A DNA stretch of 64,000 nucleotides from Pandoraea sputorum (GCF_000814845.2 NZ_CP010431.2:5678998-5742997), one strand, 5' to 3'. Shown: positions 48,229-56,882, counted from the first letter of the stretch. The notes: generated from the sequence alone by a model not told the origin. Numbers and translations are program-made.

Positions 48229-50000
48229 TCCTCGCCCCGCTCTTCGGTCACGATTTCAATCAACCCGGGCAGCGAGACCACGCCCAGCCACTTCCCTTCG
48301 ACGCCCGTCACCGGCACCCAGTCGGCGTGCATCTTGCCGACCGAACGAAGCGCACTGACCAGCGCCATGTCGCCGTCGAGCGCCTTGCACGGCGTGACGG
48401 TTTCCGTCCAGAGTTCCGGTTTGCCGGTGGCCTGTCGACGCCACCAGCTTGCGGCGTCGAGCGTGCCGATCAGGTGACCGTCTTCCGCACGTACCACGAG
48501 GTTGCGGTAGCCGGTCTCGACGAAGCGCTCGCCGATGGCGTCCGAGCTGTCGGCGGCGCTCACCACGGCGTCGTTATCCACTGCCAGCGACGACAACCGC
48601 ATTTCGCTGCCCTCGCCCGTCATCGAGAGCCAGCGGCCCGCGACCAGATTGCGCCGCAGCGACTTGGCATACACAGAGTCGGCGCGCAGCGTGTGCGCCG
48701 TCAGATAGGCCGTGACGCACGCGAGCATGAGCGGCAAAACGACCTGATAGCTCAGCGTCATCTCGAAGATCATCAGAATCGACATGAGCGGCGCGTACGT
48801 CGTGGCCGCCAGAAATGCCCCCATGCCGACCACGGCGTAGCTGCTCGCGACAGATGCGGTTGACGGCGCCAGGGCGTTCATCGCCAGCCCGTAGAGGCTG
48901 CCGAGCGCGGCACCCACGAAGAGCGTGGGCGTGAAGACCCCGCCGACCGCGCCCGAACCGGCGGACGAAGCCGTCGCCAGCACCTTGAACACCAGCACCA
49001 TCGCGAGCGCTTGCCACGCCCAGTGCGTGTGCAGGATCGAGTTCACGACGCTGTAGCCGTTCCCCCAGACCTGCGGCACCTGCAACGACAGCACGCCCAC
49101 GATCAGGCCGCCCGTCGCGAGACGCAGGAACAGCGGGACGGGCAAGGCGCTGAAGCGCTGCTTCGCGGTGTCGAGCAAGCGCAGGAACAGCGGCGCAAGC
49201 ACCCCGGCCAGCACGCCGAGACCGACGTAGAAAAAGACTTCCCAGCCGGAGACGAAGTCGAAGCGCGGCATTTGATAGACCGCGTCGTAACCGAGGAACT
49301 GGCGGATCACGATGTTGGCGATGACCGACGCCACGACCAGCGGCCCGAGCGTGGCCGTCGAGATCGAGCCGTAGACGATTTCCGAGATGAACAATGCGCC
49401 CGCGATGGGGGCGTTGTAAGCGGACGTGATACCGGCTGTCGCCCCGCACGCAACCAGCAGGCGAAGCCGCTCTGGCGGGAACGCGAGAATGCGACCGACG
49501 AGCGACGCGAACATTGCGGCGAGCTGCACCATCGGCCCTTCCCGGCCAATCGATGCACCCGACGCCACCGAACACAGCGACGACAGGCTTTTGACGAGTG
49601 TCTGGCGCAGACTCAGGACACCCGTGCCGATGGCGATGGCCTCCATGTAGTCGTCGGAGCCCTTCTTGGGCACCCAGAGCGAGGCGTATTGGAGAATGAG
49701 CCCGGCGATCAGGCCGCCAGCGGTGGGCAGCAGCAGGCGCTGCCACCAGTTGAAGTTCAGCGCCAGCTCGACCATGCCGCTGTGATGACCGGCGAGGAGA
49801 AATTGCAGGCCGGAGAGCGCTTCACGAAACGCCACGGTCGCCAACGCCCCCAGCAGCCCGACGATGCCAGCGAGCAGCAGCGTAATTTGCAGGGTGTTCG
49901 GTGCGAACTGACGCCGCACCCACACAACGACGGGCGATTTGGCCCAGGCGGACACTGCTGACACGGATAGAAGACCGATGTTGTCGTAGTTGGGCCTCAT
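48225..50000 (-). CDS. CLC-type chloride channel/antiporter with C-terminal CBS domains
   Basis: 591 residues: CLC membrane domain (about 45-440) and a pair of CBS-like domains (about 455-590). GREGPMVQ (about 152-159) carries the gating glutamate, so H+/Cl- exchange is possible; SAYNAPIAGALFISE and AGSGAVGGVFTPTLFVGAALG are further family motifs. The usual GSGIP is not obvious at the N-terminal selectivity position. Start MRPNYDN is uncertain; the frame is open to 50033 from a GTG. First gene of an operon with mnmC. Confidence 0.93.
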   Translation of the reverse strand: MRPNYDNIGLLSVSAVSAWAKSPVVVWVRRQFAPNTLQITLLLAGIVGLLGALATVAFREALSGLQFLLAGHHSGMVELALNFNWWQRLLLPTAGGLIAGLILQYASLWVPKKGSDDYMEAIAIGTGVLSLRQTLVKSLSSLCSVASGASIGREGPMVQLAAMFASLVGRILAFPPERLRLLVACGATAGITSAYNAPIAGALFISEIVYGSISTATLGPLVVASVIANIVIRQFLGYDAVYQMPRFDFVSGWEVFFYVGLGVLAGVLAPLFLRLLDTAKQRFSALPVPLFLRLATGGLIVGVLSLQVPQVWGNGYSVVNSILHTHWAWQALAMVLVFKVLATASSAGSGAVGGVFTPTLFVGAALGSLYGLAMNALAPSTASVASSYAVVGMGAFLAATTYAPLMSILMIFEMTLSYQVVLPLMLACVTAYLTAHTLRADSVYAKSLRRNLVAGRWLSMTGEGSEMRLSSLAVDNDAVVSAADSSDAIGERFVETGYRNLVVRAEDGHLIGTLDAASWWRRQATGKPELWTETVTPCKALDGDMALVSALRSVGKMHADWVPVTGVEGKWLGVVSLPGLIEIVTEERGEE

Positions 50001-50059
50001 GGTATCGATCGACGCCTTTTTTTGAAAGCGCACGGCCCGGCGGGTGATTTTTGCCGCAG

Positions 50060-50077
50060 AAACTGAGGATTGCTCAG
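50060..50077. repeat. Direct repeat copy 1, AAACTGAGGATTGCTCAG
   Basis: 18 bp, identical to 50324-50341 in the same orientation, 264 bases apart. Each copy contains the dyad CTGAG-N5-CTCAG, so it resembles a duplicated regulator-binding site in the clcA/OhrR-like divergent region. Flanking bases are partly alike (TAA and T-rich on the right). Confidence 0.8.
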
Positions 50078-50323
50078 GTAACGTAGTTTTCGGACGGAAG
50101 TTTGTCGAAGGAGCGGTACAGCGAGGCTACCTGGGGTGAACCGGGCGCAATCCGGATGGACTGAATCCGAAGCGGATTTTTTCGAATCGAATTCCGACGC
50201 TTCGTTTTGTTCGACACGATTTAGGCGCGAGTGATTTGCCATCCCCCGCCGTCGGCATGGATTTGACGTCGATGGATTCCGTGGACGTCGATTTTCCGAC
50301 GTGCGTTTTACCGGGGAAATAAA

Positions 50324-50341
50324 AAACTGAGGATTGCTCAG
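50324..50341. repeat. Direct repeat copy 2, AAACTGAGGATTGCTCAG
   Basis: Identical to copy 1 at 50060-50077, with the same internal CTGAG-N5-CTCAG dyad; preceded by an A-run and followed by ATAAGG and a T-rich stretch. Confidence 0.8.
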
Positions 50342-50711
50342 ATAAGGCATTTTTCCATGCCTCGGTTGCCCAGAATCTGGGGAATCCGCAGCGCGCCGCT
50401 ACGACCGTCGATTTACCCCTTCTCAGCGTTTTCGGTTCGATGAACTCAGTCAGCGGCTGCGCCGATCAGGCATTTCCGAATCGTTTTCAGATAAAGGTAA
50501 TTTTCGAGGCCCGAACGCGATTCGGAGAGCAATTTCTGGACGTTTTCCAAAGTTGTTCCACGGCTAGACGCCGGGCAGACGGATGGCGCGATGCCCCCGG
50601 TCCCAGTGCTTTCCCGGTTCTGGCGACCGGGAGCAAGACCGCGCTGTCGCGCTTATCTCCAGACTGTTCTTCGTGCTGGTCACATTCCACGCGGTGAAAT
50701 AGAATGGCGCG

Positions 50712-50722
50712 CAATTGAATTG
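50712..50722. promoter_or_regulatory. OhrR-type operator CAATT-G-AATTG
   Basis: Perfect inverted repeat around one base, close to the AATT/AATT core of OhrR/MarR operators (TACAATT-AATTGTA type). It ends 21 bases before the start of the OhrR-like gene, a position suited to autorepression. Confidence 0.65.
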
Positions 50723-50743
50723 GAACCGAAGCGTAATACCCGA

Positions 50744-51199
50744 ATGGCAGTGAGCAAAAAAGCCGCACAAAAAACGCCCGTGCGTCTGGAAGATCAATTG
50801 GGCTTCGCGTTGTACTCCGCATCGCTGGCAATGACCAAAGCACACAAACCGATGCTCGACAGACTCGGTCTGACGTACTCGCAATATCTCGCGATGGTGG
50901 TGCTCTGGGAGCAGGATGACATCGCCGTCAATCAGTTGGGCGCGCGTCTGGGACTTGACTCCGGGACGCTGACACCTTTGCTGAAAAGACTGGAAATCAT
51001 GGGACTTTTGACGCGTCGTCGAGGCGAATTCGATGAGCGTCAGGTGTTCATCGATCTCACGCCGCGCGGCGTGAATCTGCGTCGCGAGGCACGTCAGGTG
51101 CCTGCGCAGGTGCAAGCGGCATCGGGACAATCGGATACCGCGCAAAAGACACTCCGTAACCTGCTCTTGCAATTGCGCGACGCACTCAACGACGCGTAG
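50744..51199 (+). CDS. OhrR-like MarR regulator lacking the peroxide-sensing cysteine
   Basis: 151 residues, clearly OhrR-like: LEDQLGFALYSASLAMTK, LGLTYSQYLAMVVLWE and LDSGTLTPLLKRLE align with Bacillus OhrR. The redox cysteine (Cys15 in B. subtilis OhrR, within LENQLCF) is Gly20 here, and the tyrosine at the Tyr29 position is His34; tyrosines equivalent to 19 and 40 remain (24 and 45). The protein has no cysteine at all, so peroxide sensing by thiol oxidation is excluded. Start MAVSKK is preferred to the upstream frame. No ohr gene is adjacent. It may sense a ligand or act as a constitutive repressor. Confidence 0.92.
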   Translation: MAVSKKAAQKTPVRLEDQLGFALYSASLAMTKAHKPMLDRLGLTYSQYLAMVVLWEQDDIAVNQLGARLGLDSGTLTPLLKRLEIMGLLTRRRGEFDERQVFIDLTPRGVNLRREARQVPAQVQAASGQSDTAQKTLRNLLLQLRDALNDA

Positions 51200-51201
51200 T
51201 C

Positions 51202-51239
51202 AAAACAAAACGCGCGCCTCCTTGCGGAAAAGCGCGCGT
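51202..51239 (-). terminator. Intrinsic terminator of the DedA-rhodanese gene
   Basis: Read leftward: ACGCGCGC / GCGCGCGT stem with a 14-base loop, followed by TTTGTTTTG. It may also help end the convergent OhrR-like transcript. Confidence 0.8.
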
Positions 51240-51278
51240 CATTCAGTTGTGCGCAATTGAATGCGCCGCTGGCGGGTA

Positions 51279-52226
51279 TCAGTGCGCAGGCACGAGCATA
51301 TCCATGCCGTCGATTTTCTCGACGGTGTAGCCAGCGTCACGCCATGCATCGAGTCCGCCGAGCAGCGGGCGCACCTCCGAAAAGCCCTGTCGACGCAGTT
51401 CTTGCGCCAGCTTCGCCGCCGTCACCTCGTTGGGACAAGCGCAGAACACTACGATCCGGCGATCGCGCGGGATGTCTTTCAGCTTGGCTACGATCTCGTC
51501 CGGTTCGATGGCCAGTGCGCCCGGAATCGTGAATGGGTCCACGGCGCGGCGCGCGGCTGAGCGCACATCGATCACGACCGGCGTGATGTCGTCCTTCATC
51601 CACGATTCGAGCGTCTGCACGCCGATGCGGGCCATGCGCAGCGAGCGCAGCAGCCGGTAACGGTTCAGCCAGCGGTTGAGCAGGTACAGCGCGAAGATCA
51701 GCACCACCAGCCAGAGCACCCCGCGGCCGAGGGTATCGAAGGCGTCGAGCACCGCGACGATGTGCGAGGCAAAGCCGACGCCGAGCGCCACGGCCAGCCC
51801 CGACCAGAGCACGGCGCCGATGGCGTCGTACATCAGAAACTTGCGCCACGAGACACCGAGCGCGCCCGCCATCGGCACCGACAACGCCGAGAGGCCCGGC
51901 ACAAAGCGGGCGAACATCAGCACTCGCACACCGTGACGTCCGATGGCCCCTTCGGTGCGGCTCACGCACGTGTCCGGCGAGATCGACAGACGACACATGA
52001 GGCGCAGGATGTGGTGGCCGTAGCGGCGCCCTGCGAGGAACCAGAGCGCATCGCCCAGCAGTGCAGCAAAGACCGCCAGCGCGACGATCGAGAGCGGCGG
52101 GAACAGCGACGTCGAGGCCGTCACGATGAGCGTGGGATAGGCGGGCAACGGCAGCCCCAGCGCCTGTCCGAAGATATTCAGAAAGACAAGCCAGAGCCCG
52201 AAGCGGGCAATGAGATCGAACAACAT
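51279..52226 (-). CDS. DedA-family membrane protein fused to a rhodanese domain
   Basis: 315 residues. The N-terminal part (about 1-200) is a DedA/VTT membrane domain (GQALGLPLPAYPTLIVTAS, LGDALWFLAGRRYGH, RFVPGLSALSVPMAGALG), proposed to act in lipid carrier or lipid scrambling. The C-terminal part (about 215-315) is a rhodanese domain with candidate active-site cysteines in VVFCACPNEVTAA near residue 260. The fusion suggests sulphur or redox input to a membrane lipid function. Start MLFDLIARF chosen by homology, 14 codons inside the longest frame. Confidence 0.92.
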   Translation of the reverse strand: MLFDLIARFGLWLVFLNIFGQALGLPLPAYPTLIVTASTSLFPPLSIVALAVFAALLGDALWFLAGRRYGHHILRLMCRLSISPDTCVSRTEGAIGRHGVRVLMFARFVPGLSALSVPMAGALGVSWRKFLMYDAIGAVLWSGLAVALGVGFASHIVAVLDAFDTLGRGVLWLVVLIFALYLLNRWLNRYRLLRSLRMARIGVQTLESWMKDDITPVVIDVRSAARRAVDPFTIPGALAIEPDEIVAKLKDIPRDRRIVVFCACPNEVTAAKLAQELRRQGFSEVRPLLGGLDAWRDAGYTVEKIDGMDMLVPAH

Positions 52227-52394
52227 GCCGGGTACCTGTTGGCAGAGAAACGTTGCGGGGGGAAACAAAACGCAAATACGCCCAATCGGGCGCGATACCG
52301 CATGTTAACGCCGTACCGTGACGCTCAGAAGCCGTGAAGTCGAAAAGTATTGTTGCGGATCTGGAACGATGGCCGTGATGTACGGGGAACACGT

Positions 52395-52432
52395 GCCCCT
52401 ATCGCACCGATAGTGTCCGGCGCGATAGGGGC
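52395..52432. repeat. 11-bp perfect inverted repeat downstream of the DHA2 exporter gene
   Basis: Arms GCCCCTATCGC (52395-52405) and GCGATAGGGGC (52422-52432), 16-base loop that itself contains CGATAG. It lies just beyond the exporter stop and no T-tract follows leftward, so it is a weak or rho-assisted terminator or an mRNA-stabilising hairpin. Confidence 0.65.
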
Positions 52433-52441
52433 AACCGGGTG

Positions 52442-54007
52442 TCAGTGTCCCATCGCCGCCGATGCCCCTTTCTTCGGTTTGGTCAGCCAAACCAGCGCCG
52501 CCATCGCGAGAAAGACGTATCCCGAGAGATGGAAGATGTCGTTCGTCGCCAGCATGAAGGATTGCCGCGTGACGAGGTCGTTCAGCACCCCGAGGTCCGC
52601 GCCGTTCGTGAGCCCGAGTCCCTGACGGAGCTGGTCGAGGTAGCTCGTCGTGGCGTCCGAGTATGGCGTGACGTGCTCGACGAGCCGCGCGTGATGGTAG
52701 ATCGCGCGATCCTCCCACATCGTCGTACTGACAGCCGTGCCGATGGCGCCCGAGAGCGTCCGGAAGAAGTTCGACAAGCCGGATGCCGCCGCCAGACGCT
52801 CATCCGAGATGCTGGAAAGCGTGATTGTCGTGACCGGCACGAAGAAGCACGCGATGCCGATGCCCTGCACGAGGCGCGGCTCGATGACCTTTGCGAACGA
52901 CAGATTCAGCGCGAAATGCGAGTTCCAGAACGATACCCCAGCGAACACGAAGAACGCGAACGAGGCCACGGCGCGCAGATTCAGCCGGTTCATGTTCTGC
53001 CCGATGATGGGCGACAGAACGAGCGCCAGCAGGCCCACCGGCGCTGTCGCAAGTCCTGCTTTGCCCGCGGTGTAGTCCATCACCGTTTGCAACCACAGTG
53101 GGAAGATCACGACCGACGCAAAAAACGTCATGAAACCGAACGAAATCACCACGACGCCCAGCGCGAAGTTTCGATCCTTGAACAGGGTGAGATCCACGAT
53201 CGGTTTGTCGGACGTCAGCTCCCACAGGATCAGGAACGACAGACAGATCGCGGCGGTGAGCGCGAGTGTGACGATCAGGCTGTTGTTGAACCAGTCGCGA
53301 TCCTTGCCGAGGTCGAGCATCATTTGCAACGAGCCGACGCCGATGGCCAGCAGCGCGAGACCGATCAGATCGATGGGCAATTTCTGCGTCTTCGTTTCAT
53401 GCCCGCGCAGCAGGATCAAACACGACACGGCGGAGAAGATACCGACCGGCACGTTGATGTAGAAGATCCACGGCCAGGTGTAGTTGTCGGTGATCCAGCC
53501 GCCGACGACCGGACCGAAGATCGGCGCGACGATGACGGTCATGGCCCACAGGCCTAACGCAAGGCCGCGTTTTTTCTCTGGAAAGCTGCGCAGCAGAATC
53601 GTTTGCGAGAGCGGCACCATCGGGCCGGAGACAAGCCCTTGCAGCAGACGGAAGAAGACCAATGACTCCATGTTCGGCGCGAGGCCACACAGCATCGATG
53701 CGAGAGTGAAGGCCGCCACGGACATGACGAAGAGCCTCGCTTCGCCCACGCGCCGCGCGAGCCATCCGGTGAGCGGCACGGCGATCGCGGCGGCGACCGC
53801 GTACGAACTGATCACCCATGTGCCCTGACTGTTCGACACCCCCACGCTCCCGGCGATGGTCGGCACGGCAACGTTGGCGATGGACGTGTCGAGCACCTCC
53901 ATGAACGTGCCCAATGCTAGTCCCACGGTGAGGATCGCCAGTCGTGCGCCGGTGAGCGGCGCGCCTTGCGGCGGGGCGGCGGAGGATGCCGTGGCGGCGT
54001 CTGCCAT
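52442..54007 (-). CDS. MFS multidrug exporter, DHA2 (14-helix) family
   Basis: 521 residues, about 14 membrane helices, EmrB/QacA-like drug:H+ antiporter. Motifs are LDTSIANVAVPTIAGS (motif D1, carboxylate in helix 1), GWLARRVGEARLF (motif A) and GLVSGPMVPLSQTIL (motif C region). GGGAG lies nine bases before the chosen ATG; the frame stays open upstream but without homology. No EmrA-type membrane-fusion gene is adjacent, so it may work alone or with a distant partner. The regulator is unknown. Confidence 0.94.
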   Translation of the reverse strand: MADAATASSAAPPQGAPLTGARLAILTVGLALGTFMEVLDTSIANVAVPTIAGSVGVSNSQGTWVISSYAVAAAIAVPLTGWLARRVGEARLFVMSVAAFTLASMLCGLAPNMESLVFFRLLQGLVSGPMVPLSQTILLRSFPEKKRGLALGLWAMTVIVAPIFGPVVGGWITDNYTWPWIFYINVPVGIFSAVSCLILLRGHETKTQKLPIDLIGLALLAIGVGSLQMMLDLGKDRDWFNNSLIVTLALTAAICLSFLILWELTSDKPIVDLTLFKDRNFALGVVVISFGFMTFFASVVIFPLWLQTVMDYTAGKAGLATAPVGLLALVLSPIIGQNMNRLNLRAVASFAFFVFAGVSFWNSHFALNLSFAKVIEPRLVQGIGIACFFVPVTTITLSSISDERLAAASGLSNFFRTLSGAIGTAVSTTMWEDRAIYHHARLVEHVTPYSDATTSYLDQLRQGLGLTNGADLGVLNDLVTRQSFMLATNDIFHLSGYVFLAMAALVWLTKPKKGASAAMGH

Positions 54008-54477
54008 GTAAAACGTCTCCCTGTATTGAAGGCCGGACGATGTCGGTCCCGGTAGCGTCCGGCGTCCGAGGCATCGCAGCCAAAGTCTTCCCCGGATGGT
54101 GCCGCACATCCCGCACGCTGTGCGACGCAGGTTTGGAAGTGGGTCTCTAAATTGTCAGTTTGCGCTCGTAACTCTCTCGCAATTTGGCTCATCTTGCGTG
54201 AATCACGCGCCCTGCAAGGGTTTGCGACCGGTCCGGATCGGGGCGTTCAGGGCTGGCGCGGCGATTCACCGGCGGCAGCCGAATGTCAGACGTTTTTCCC
54301 CCTTGACGGCGTTCGGGCGGCGGGATTGAATCGCCGGTAGCGCCCGACGTTAGCGATGCAACATCGTAGTCCTCAGGGCGCTGCCGTCGCTTTATCGATG
54401 TCGTGCAGGCTCAAATAAGAAACGCTCGTCCACCGCCTATCGGCGTCCCGGCGACAGCAAAATCACAGGATAAGCCC
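54008..54477. other. Divergent intergenic region between the DHA2 exporter and MHYT genes
   Basis: 470 bases without a credible gene. It should hold both divergent promoters. I see no clear repeat, operator or terminator. Confidence 0.5.
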
Positions 54478-55272
54478 ATGCAGCCAGGTAGCGTCGTCCC
54501 TCTTTATTACAGCGAATTCCTTGTCCTGCTTTCCTTCGTGATATCGGCGCTGGGAGCCTATGTCGCGCTGGTCGCGGCGTCGCGCATTCGTGACGAAGAC
54601 GGACGCATCAGCCTTGGCTATCTCTCGGTATCTGCGCTGGCGCTCGGCGGCATCGGCATCTGGGGCATGCATTTCATCGGGATGGCGGCGCAGCGCATGC
54701 CGTTCCCCGTCTCCTATTCCCTCTGGCCGACCGTTGGCAGTCTGGTGCTTGCCGTCGTCGTCTCCGGGGCGGCGCTCTGGTTCGTGGCTCGTGCGCCGTA
54801 CCGCAACATCCTCCAATGCACGATTGCGGGCGTTGGCGCGGGACTCGGCGTAGCCGGCATGCACTATCTCGGCATGAGCGCCGTGCGCACGCAGGCGTAT
54901 TTCGAATGGGACACCACGATCATTGCGTTGTCCGTGCTGATTGCCATTGTGGCGGCGAGCGTGGCGCTGTGGCTGGCGTTCCATCTGGAAACGAGTCTGC
55001 AACGCGCCCTGGCGGCGCTGGTGATGGCGGTTGCTGTGTGCGGCATGCACTACACGGGCATGCGCGCCGGGACGATCATCTGCACCGCCGAGACGCGCGC
55101 GCAAGTCAGCCTGCGGCTCGGGGGTGATACGCTGCCGTACGGCGTGTTCGCTATTGCCTGCGTGGTGTTGCTGGGCATGGCGGTGCTGCTGTATCGCACG
55201 TCGCGCAGACGGCGTGAGCGCATGGCCGCGCGGCTCGATGCGCTCATGCGTCAGCGCGCGGGGCATGTCTGA
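54478..55272 (+). CDS. Stand-alone MHYT-domain sensor membrane protein
   Basis: 264 residues, about seven membrane helices with three MHYT motifs: MHFIGM (64-69), MHYLGM (128-133) and MHYTGM (190-195). MHYT domains are proposed to bind copper and sense O2, CO or NO at the membrane, usually ahead of GGDEF/EAL or kinase modules. Here the chain ends in a short Arg-rich tail with no output domain, so signalling would require a partner. CACAGGATAAGCCC precedes the ATG. Confidence 0.92.
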   Translation: MQPGSVVPLYYSEFLVLLSFVISALGAYVALVAASRIRDEDGRISLGYLSVSALALGGIGIWGMHFIGMAAQRMPFPVSYSLWPTVGSLVLAVVVSGAALWFVARAPYRNILQCTIAGVGAGLGVAGMHYLGMSAVRTQAYFEWDTTIIALSVLIAIVAASVALWLAFHLETSLQRALAALVMAVAVCGMHYTGMRAGTIICTAETRAQVSLRLGGDTLPYGVFAIACVVLLGMAVLLYRTSRRRRERMAARLDALMRQRAGHV

Positions 55273-55314
55273 GGCGCATCCTCCGGACGTCGCGCCGAAT
55301 CCATTGAGTCAATG

Positions 55315-55352
55315 AAAAACGCCGACCCGTCTTTCGACGGGGCGGCGTTTTT
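55315..55352. terminator. Bidirectional terminator between the MHYT and small KOW-like genes
   Basis: Stem GCCGACCCGTC / GACGGGGCGGC (one mismatch), flanked by AAAAAC on the left and GTTTTT on the right, so it can terminate in both directions between convergent genes. Confidence 0.92.
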
Positions 55353-55393
55353 CATGTGGTGCCTACCAAGCGCCTCGCGGCGCAGCACGATGT

Positions 55394-55609
55394 TCAGTGC
55401 AGGATCGGGCTTCCTCCGACAGGCATGACGTCGCCTGTTTCAATCAGGTCGACGATATCGAACGGTTCAGTGTTGAGCTCGCGCGATGCACCGGGCTGGC
55501 CGGCATACCACTTAACCATCGCCATATGACCCAGCACACGGGTCACGATGCCAATGGCACCACGCGGCACTGCGATGTGATTGGATTTGACGATCGATCC
55601 GACTTGCAC
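55394..55609 (-). CDS. Small beta-rich (SH3/KOW-like) protein
   Basis: 71 residues, family not named with certainty. The sequence VGSIVKSNHIAVPRGAIGIV...GHMAMVKWYAG looks like a small SH3/KOW-type barrel with alternating hydrophobic residues. The GTG start is fixed by an exact AGGAGG five bases upstream, much stronger than for neighbouring genes; the frame further upstream lacks homology and overlaps thpR. It starts 53 bases after the thpR stop, so the two are probably cotranscribed. Function unknown. Confidence 0.82.
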   Translation of the reverse strand: MQVGSIVKSNHIAVPRGAIGIVTRVLGHMAMVKWYAGQPGASRELNTEPFDIVDLIETGDVMPVGGSPILH

Positions 55610-55662
55610 TTGAGCCTCCTGCGAATGACGAGAAACCGACGCGCCGACCGGACGGCACATCG

Positions 55663-56271
55663 TCATCCGACTATACCGTATTGCGTTGCGGGCATTGCCG
55701 ATTTCTCGGCGGACGTCTCGAAAAAGACGTCGGGTTGCCCGCCGCGCTGTCCGCCGGACTCTCCGCTATGGTGCTCGGCCAGCAAGCGATAGTGCGGCCC
55801 GCGCGGTGTGCGTACCGAATGCACGAGGACGTAGCCGTCGCAATGCCAGATCAGCGGAGGTGGATGGAGATCCGAAGGCGCGCGTCGCGCGTGACGCAGC
55901 AGCGACACGTGGGGACGGAAGGACTGCGTCACGACGCGCGCACCGGTGGCGCGCCATTGAGACAGCAGCGTGTTGCGGGTGGCAACGAGTTGGTCAGGCA
56001 CGCCCGGCGCACCCGCCCACACGATCTTCCTGTCCGACCAATAGCCCAGATGATCGAACGTCAGCGTGAACGGTTCGAGCGGCGTGCGCTGCATGAGCGC
56101 GAGCAACACGGGCAGACGAGCGGGATCGACTTCGTCGAGGAAGGCGAGCGTCAGATGTAAGGTCTGGGCGCGGAGCACGCGTCCGCCGCATTCCGAATGC
56201 GCCGACACGGCCCACTCGTGAAGCTGCGCACGCACGCCGGGCCCCGGCCAAAGCGCAAGGAAGAGTCGCAT
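55663..56271 (-). CDS. thpR: RNA 2',3'-cyclic phosphodiesterase (LigT/ThpR family)
   Basis: 202 residues, two-histidine phosphoesterase. Both HxTx-type motifs are visible: HLTL at 39-42 and HVSL at 121-124 (Ser in place of Thr, as in many homologues). It hydrolyses 2',3'-cyclic phosphate RNA ends and can ligate tRNA halves in vitro. The C-terminal tail beyond about 165 is Gly/Gln-rich and probably disordered. Start MRLFLALWP by family. Confidence 0.92.
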   Translation of the reverse strand: MRLFLALWPGPGVRAQLHEWAVSAHSECGGRVLRAQTLHLTLAFLDEVDPARLPVLLALMQRTPLEPFTLTFDHLGYWSDRKIVWAGAPGVPDQLVATRNTLLSQWRATGARVVTQSFRPHVSLLRHARRAPSDLHPPPLIWHCDGYVLVHSVRTPRGPHYRLLAEHHSGESGGQRGGQPDVFFETSAEKSAMPATQYGIVG

Positions 56272-56416
56272 GGGAACACCAGGGAATGGATCCGACTGAT
56301 GATTCTCATAGTAGGCGGGCGCTCAGACGAATGCCAGGTGCATACCTTGTCGGTTTTGGCACCCCGAGACGTGACCCTTCCGTTCGGTTCGTTCGATGTG
56401 TCCGATTCGTCAGCGA

Positions 56417-56731
56417 TCAGTTCGTGGAAATACCCGGCGTGATGCCCCGGCGATTGCGGCGTGGCGTCTCAGGCGGCTTTTCCTCGGCCTTGGGGGCGGG
56501 CGGACGCGTGATGCTGTTCCAGTTGTTCTGGATAGCGGTGTCGGTGGTGTCGCGGGAGACGGCGCGCGAGATATCGGCGCTCGGATTGAATACGGACGAA
56601 CCGCCAGCGGGTGCCGCGCTATTGGCTGGCGCAGGCGTGTTTTGCGCGTGCGCGTGCGGGGTGATGAACAATGCGGCGGCGATGGCCGCGGGCAACGTCA
56701 GCCATAGTGCTTTATGGAGCGACTTTTGCAT
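56417..56731 (-). CDS. Small exported protein, function unknown
   Basis: 104 residues. A signal peptide with core LWLTLPAAIAAALFI and cleavage near HAHA-Q is followed by a low-complexity Ala/Pro/Asn segment and a basic Pro/Arg C-terminus (RRNRRG). No family recognised. Start at MQKSLHK gives a normal n-region; an in-frame ATG 18 codons earlier is also possible. It follows two other small exported protein genes on the same strand. Confidence 0.7.
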   Translation of the reverse strand: MQKSLHKALWLTLPAAIAAALFITPHAHAQNTPAPANSAAPAGGSSVFNPSADISRAVSRDTTDTAIQNNWNSITRPPAPKAEEKPPETPRRNRRGITPGISTN

Positions 56732-56882
56732 TACAGAAGCGCTCGGTGCGCGGGAGGCGAAGCGGGACGTCGGGTCGTGGGCCATCGGATGTCTCGTGCG
56801 AGAACACGTGCGACGGCCGACGTCTGTGCCCGGGCGGGCTAACGTCGGCTGACGGCTGTCTTCTCGCTATTGTCGATAGGGG

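Larger units (their letters stand above)
50001..50743. other. Divergent intergenic region between the CLC and OhrR-like genes
   Basis: No credible gene. G-rich on the printed strand (about 83 C to 109 G over 50041-50400). It holds two copies of an 18-bp repeat with internal dyad symmetry and an OhrR-type operator, listed separately. Confidence 0.6.

Noticed and set aside
50185..50195. TTCGAATCG resembling a tRNA T-loop
   Set aside because: No acceptor stem, anticodon arm or matching CCA-end structure around it.
49997..50350. 117-codon leftward frame upstream of the CLC gene with a repeated YLSNPQF peptide
   Set aside because: The peptide repeat is just the translation of the duplicated 18-bp DNA element; no ribosome site or family.
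51251..51266. GCGCA/TGCGC dyad between the OhrR-like and DedA stops
   Set aside because: Short arms in a GC-rich convergent gap next to a better terminator; probably chance.
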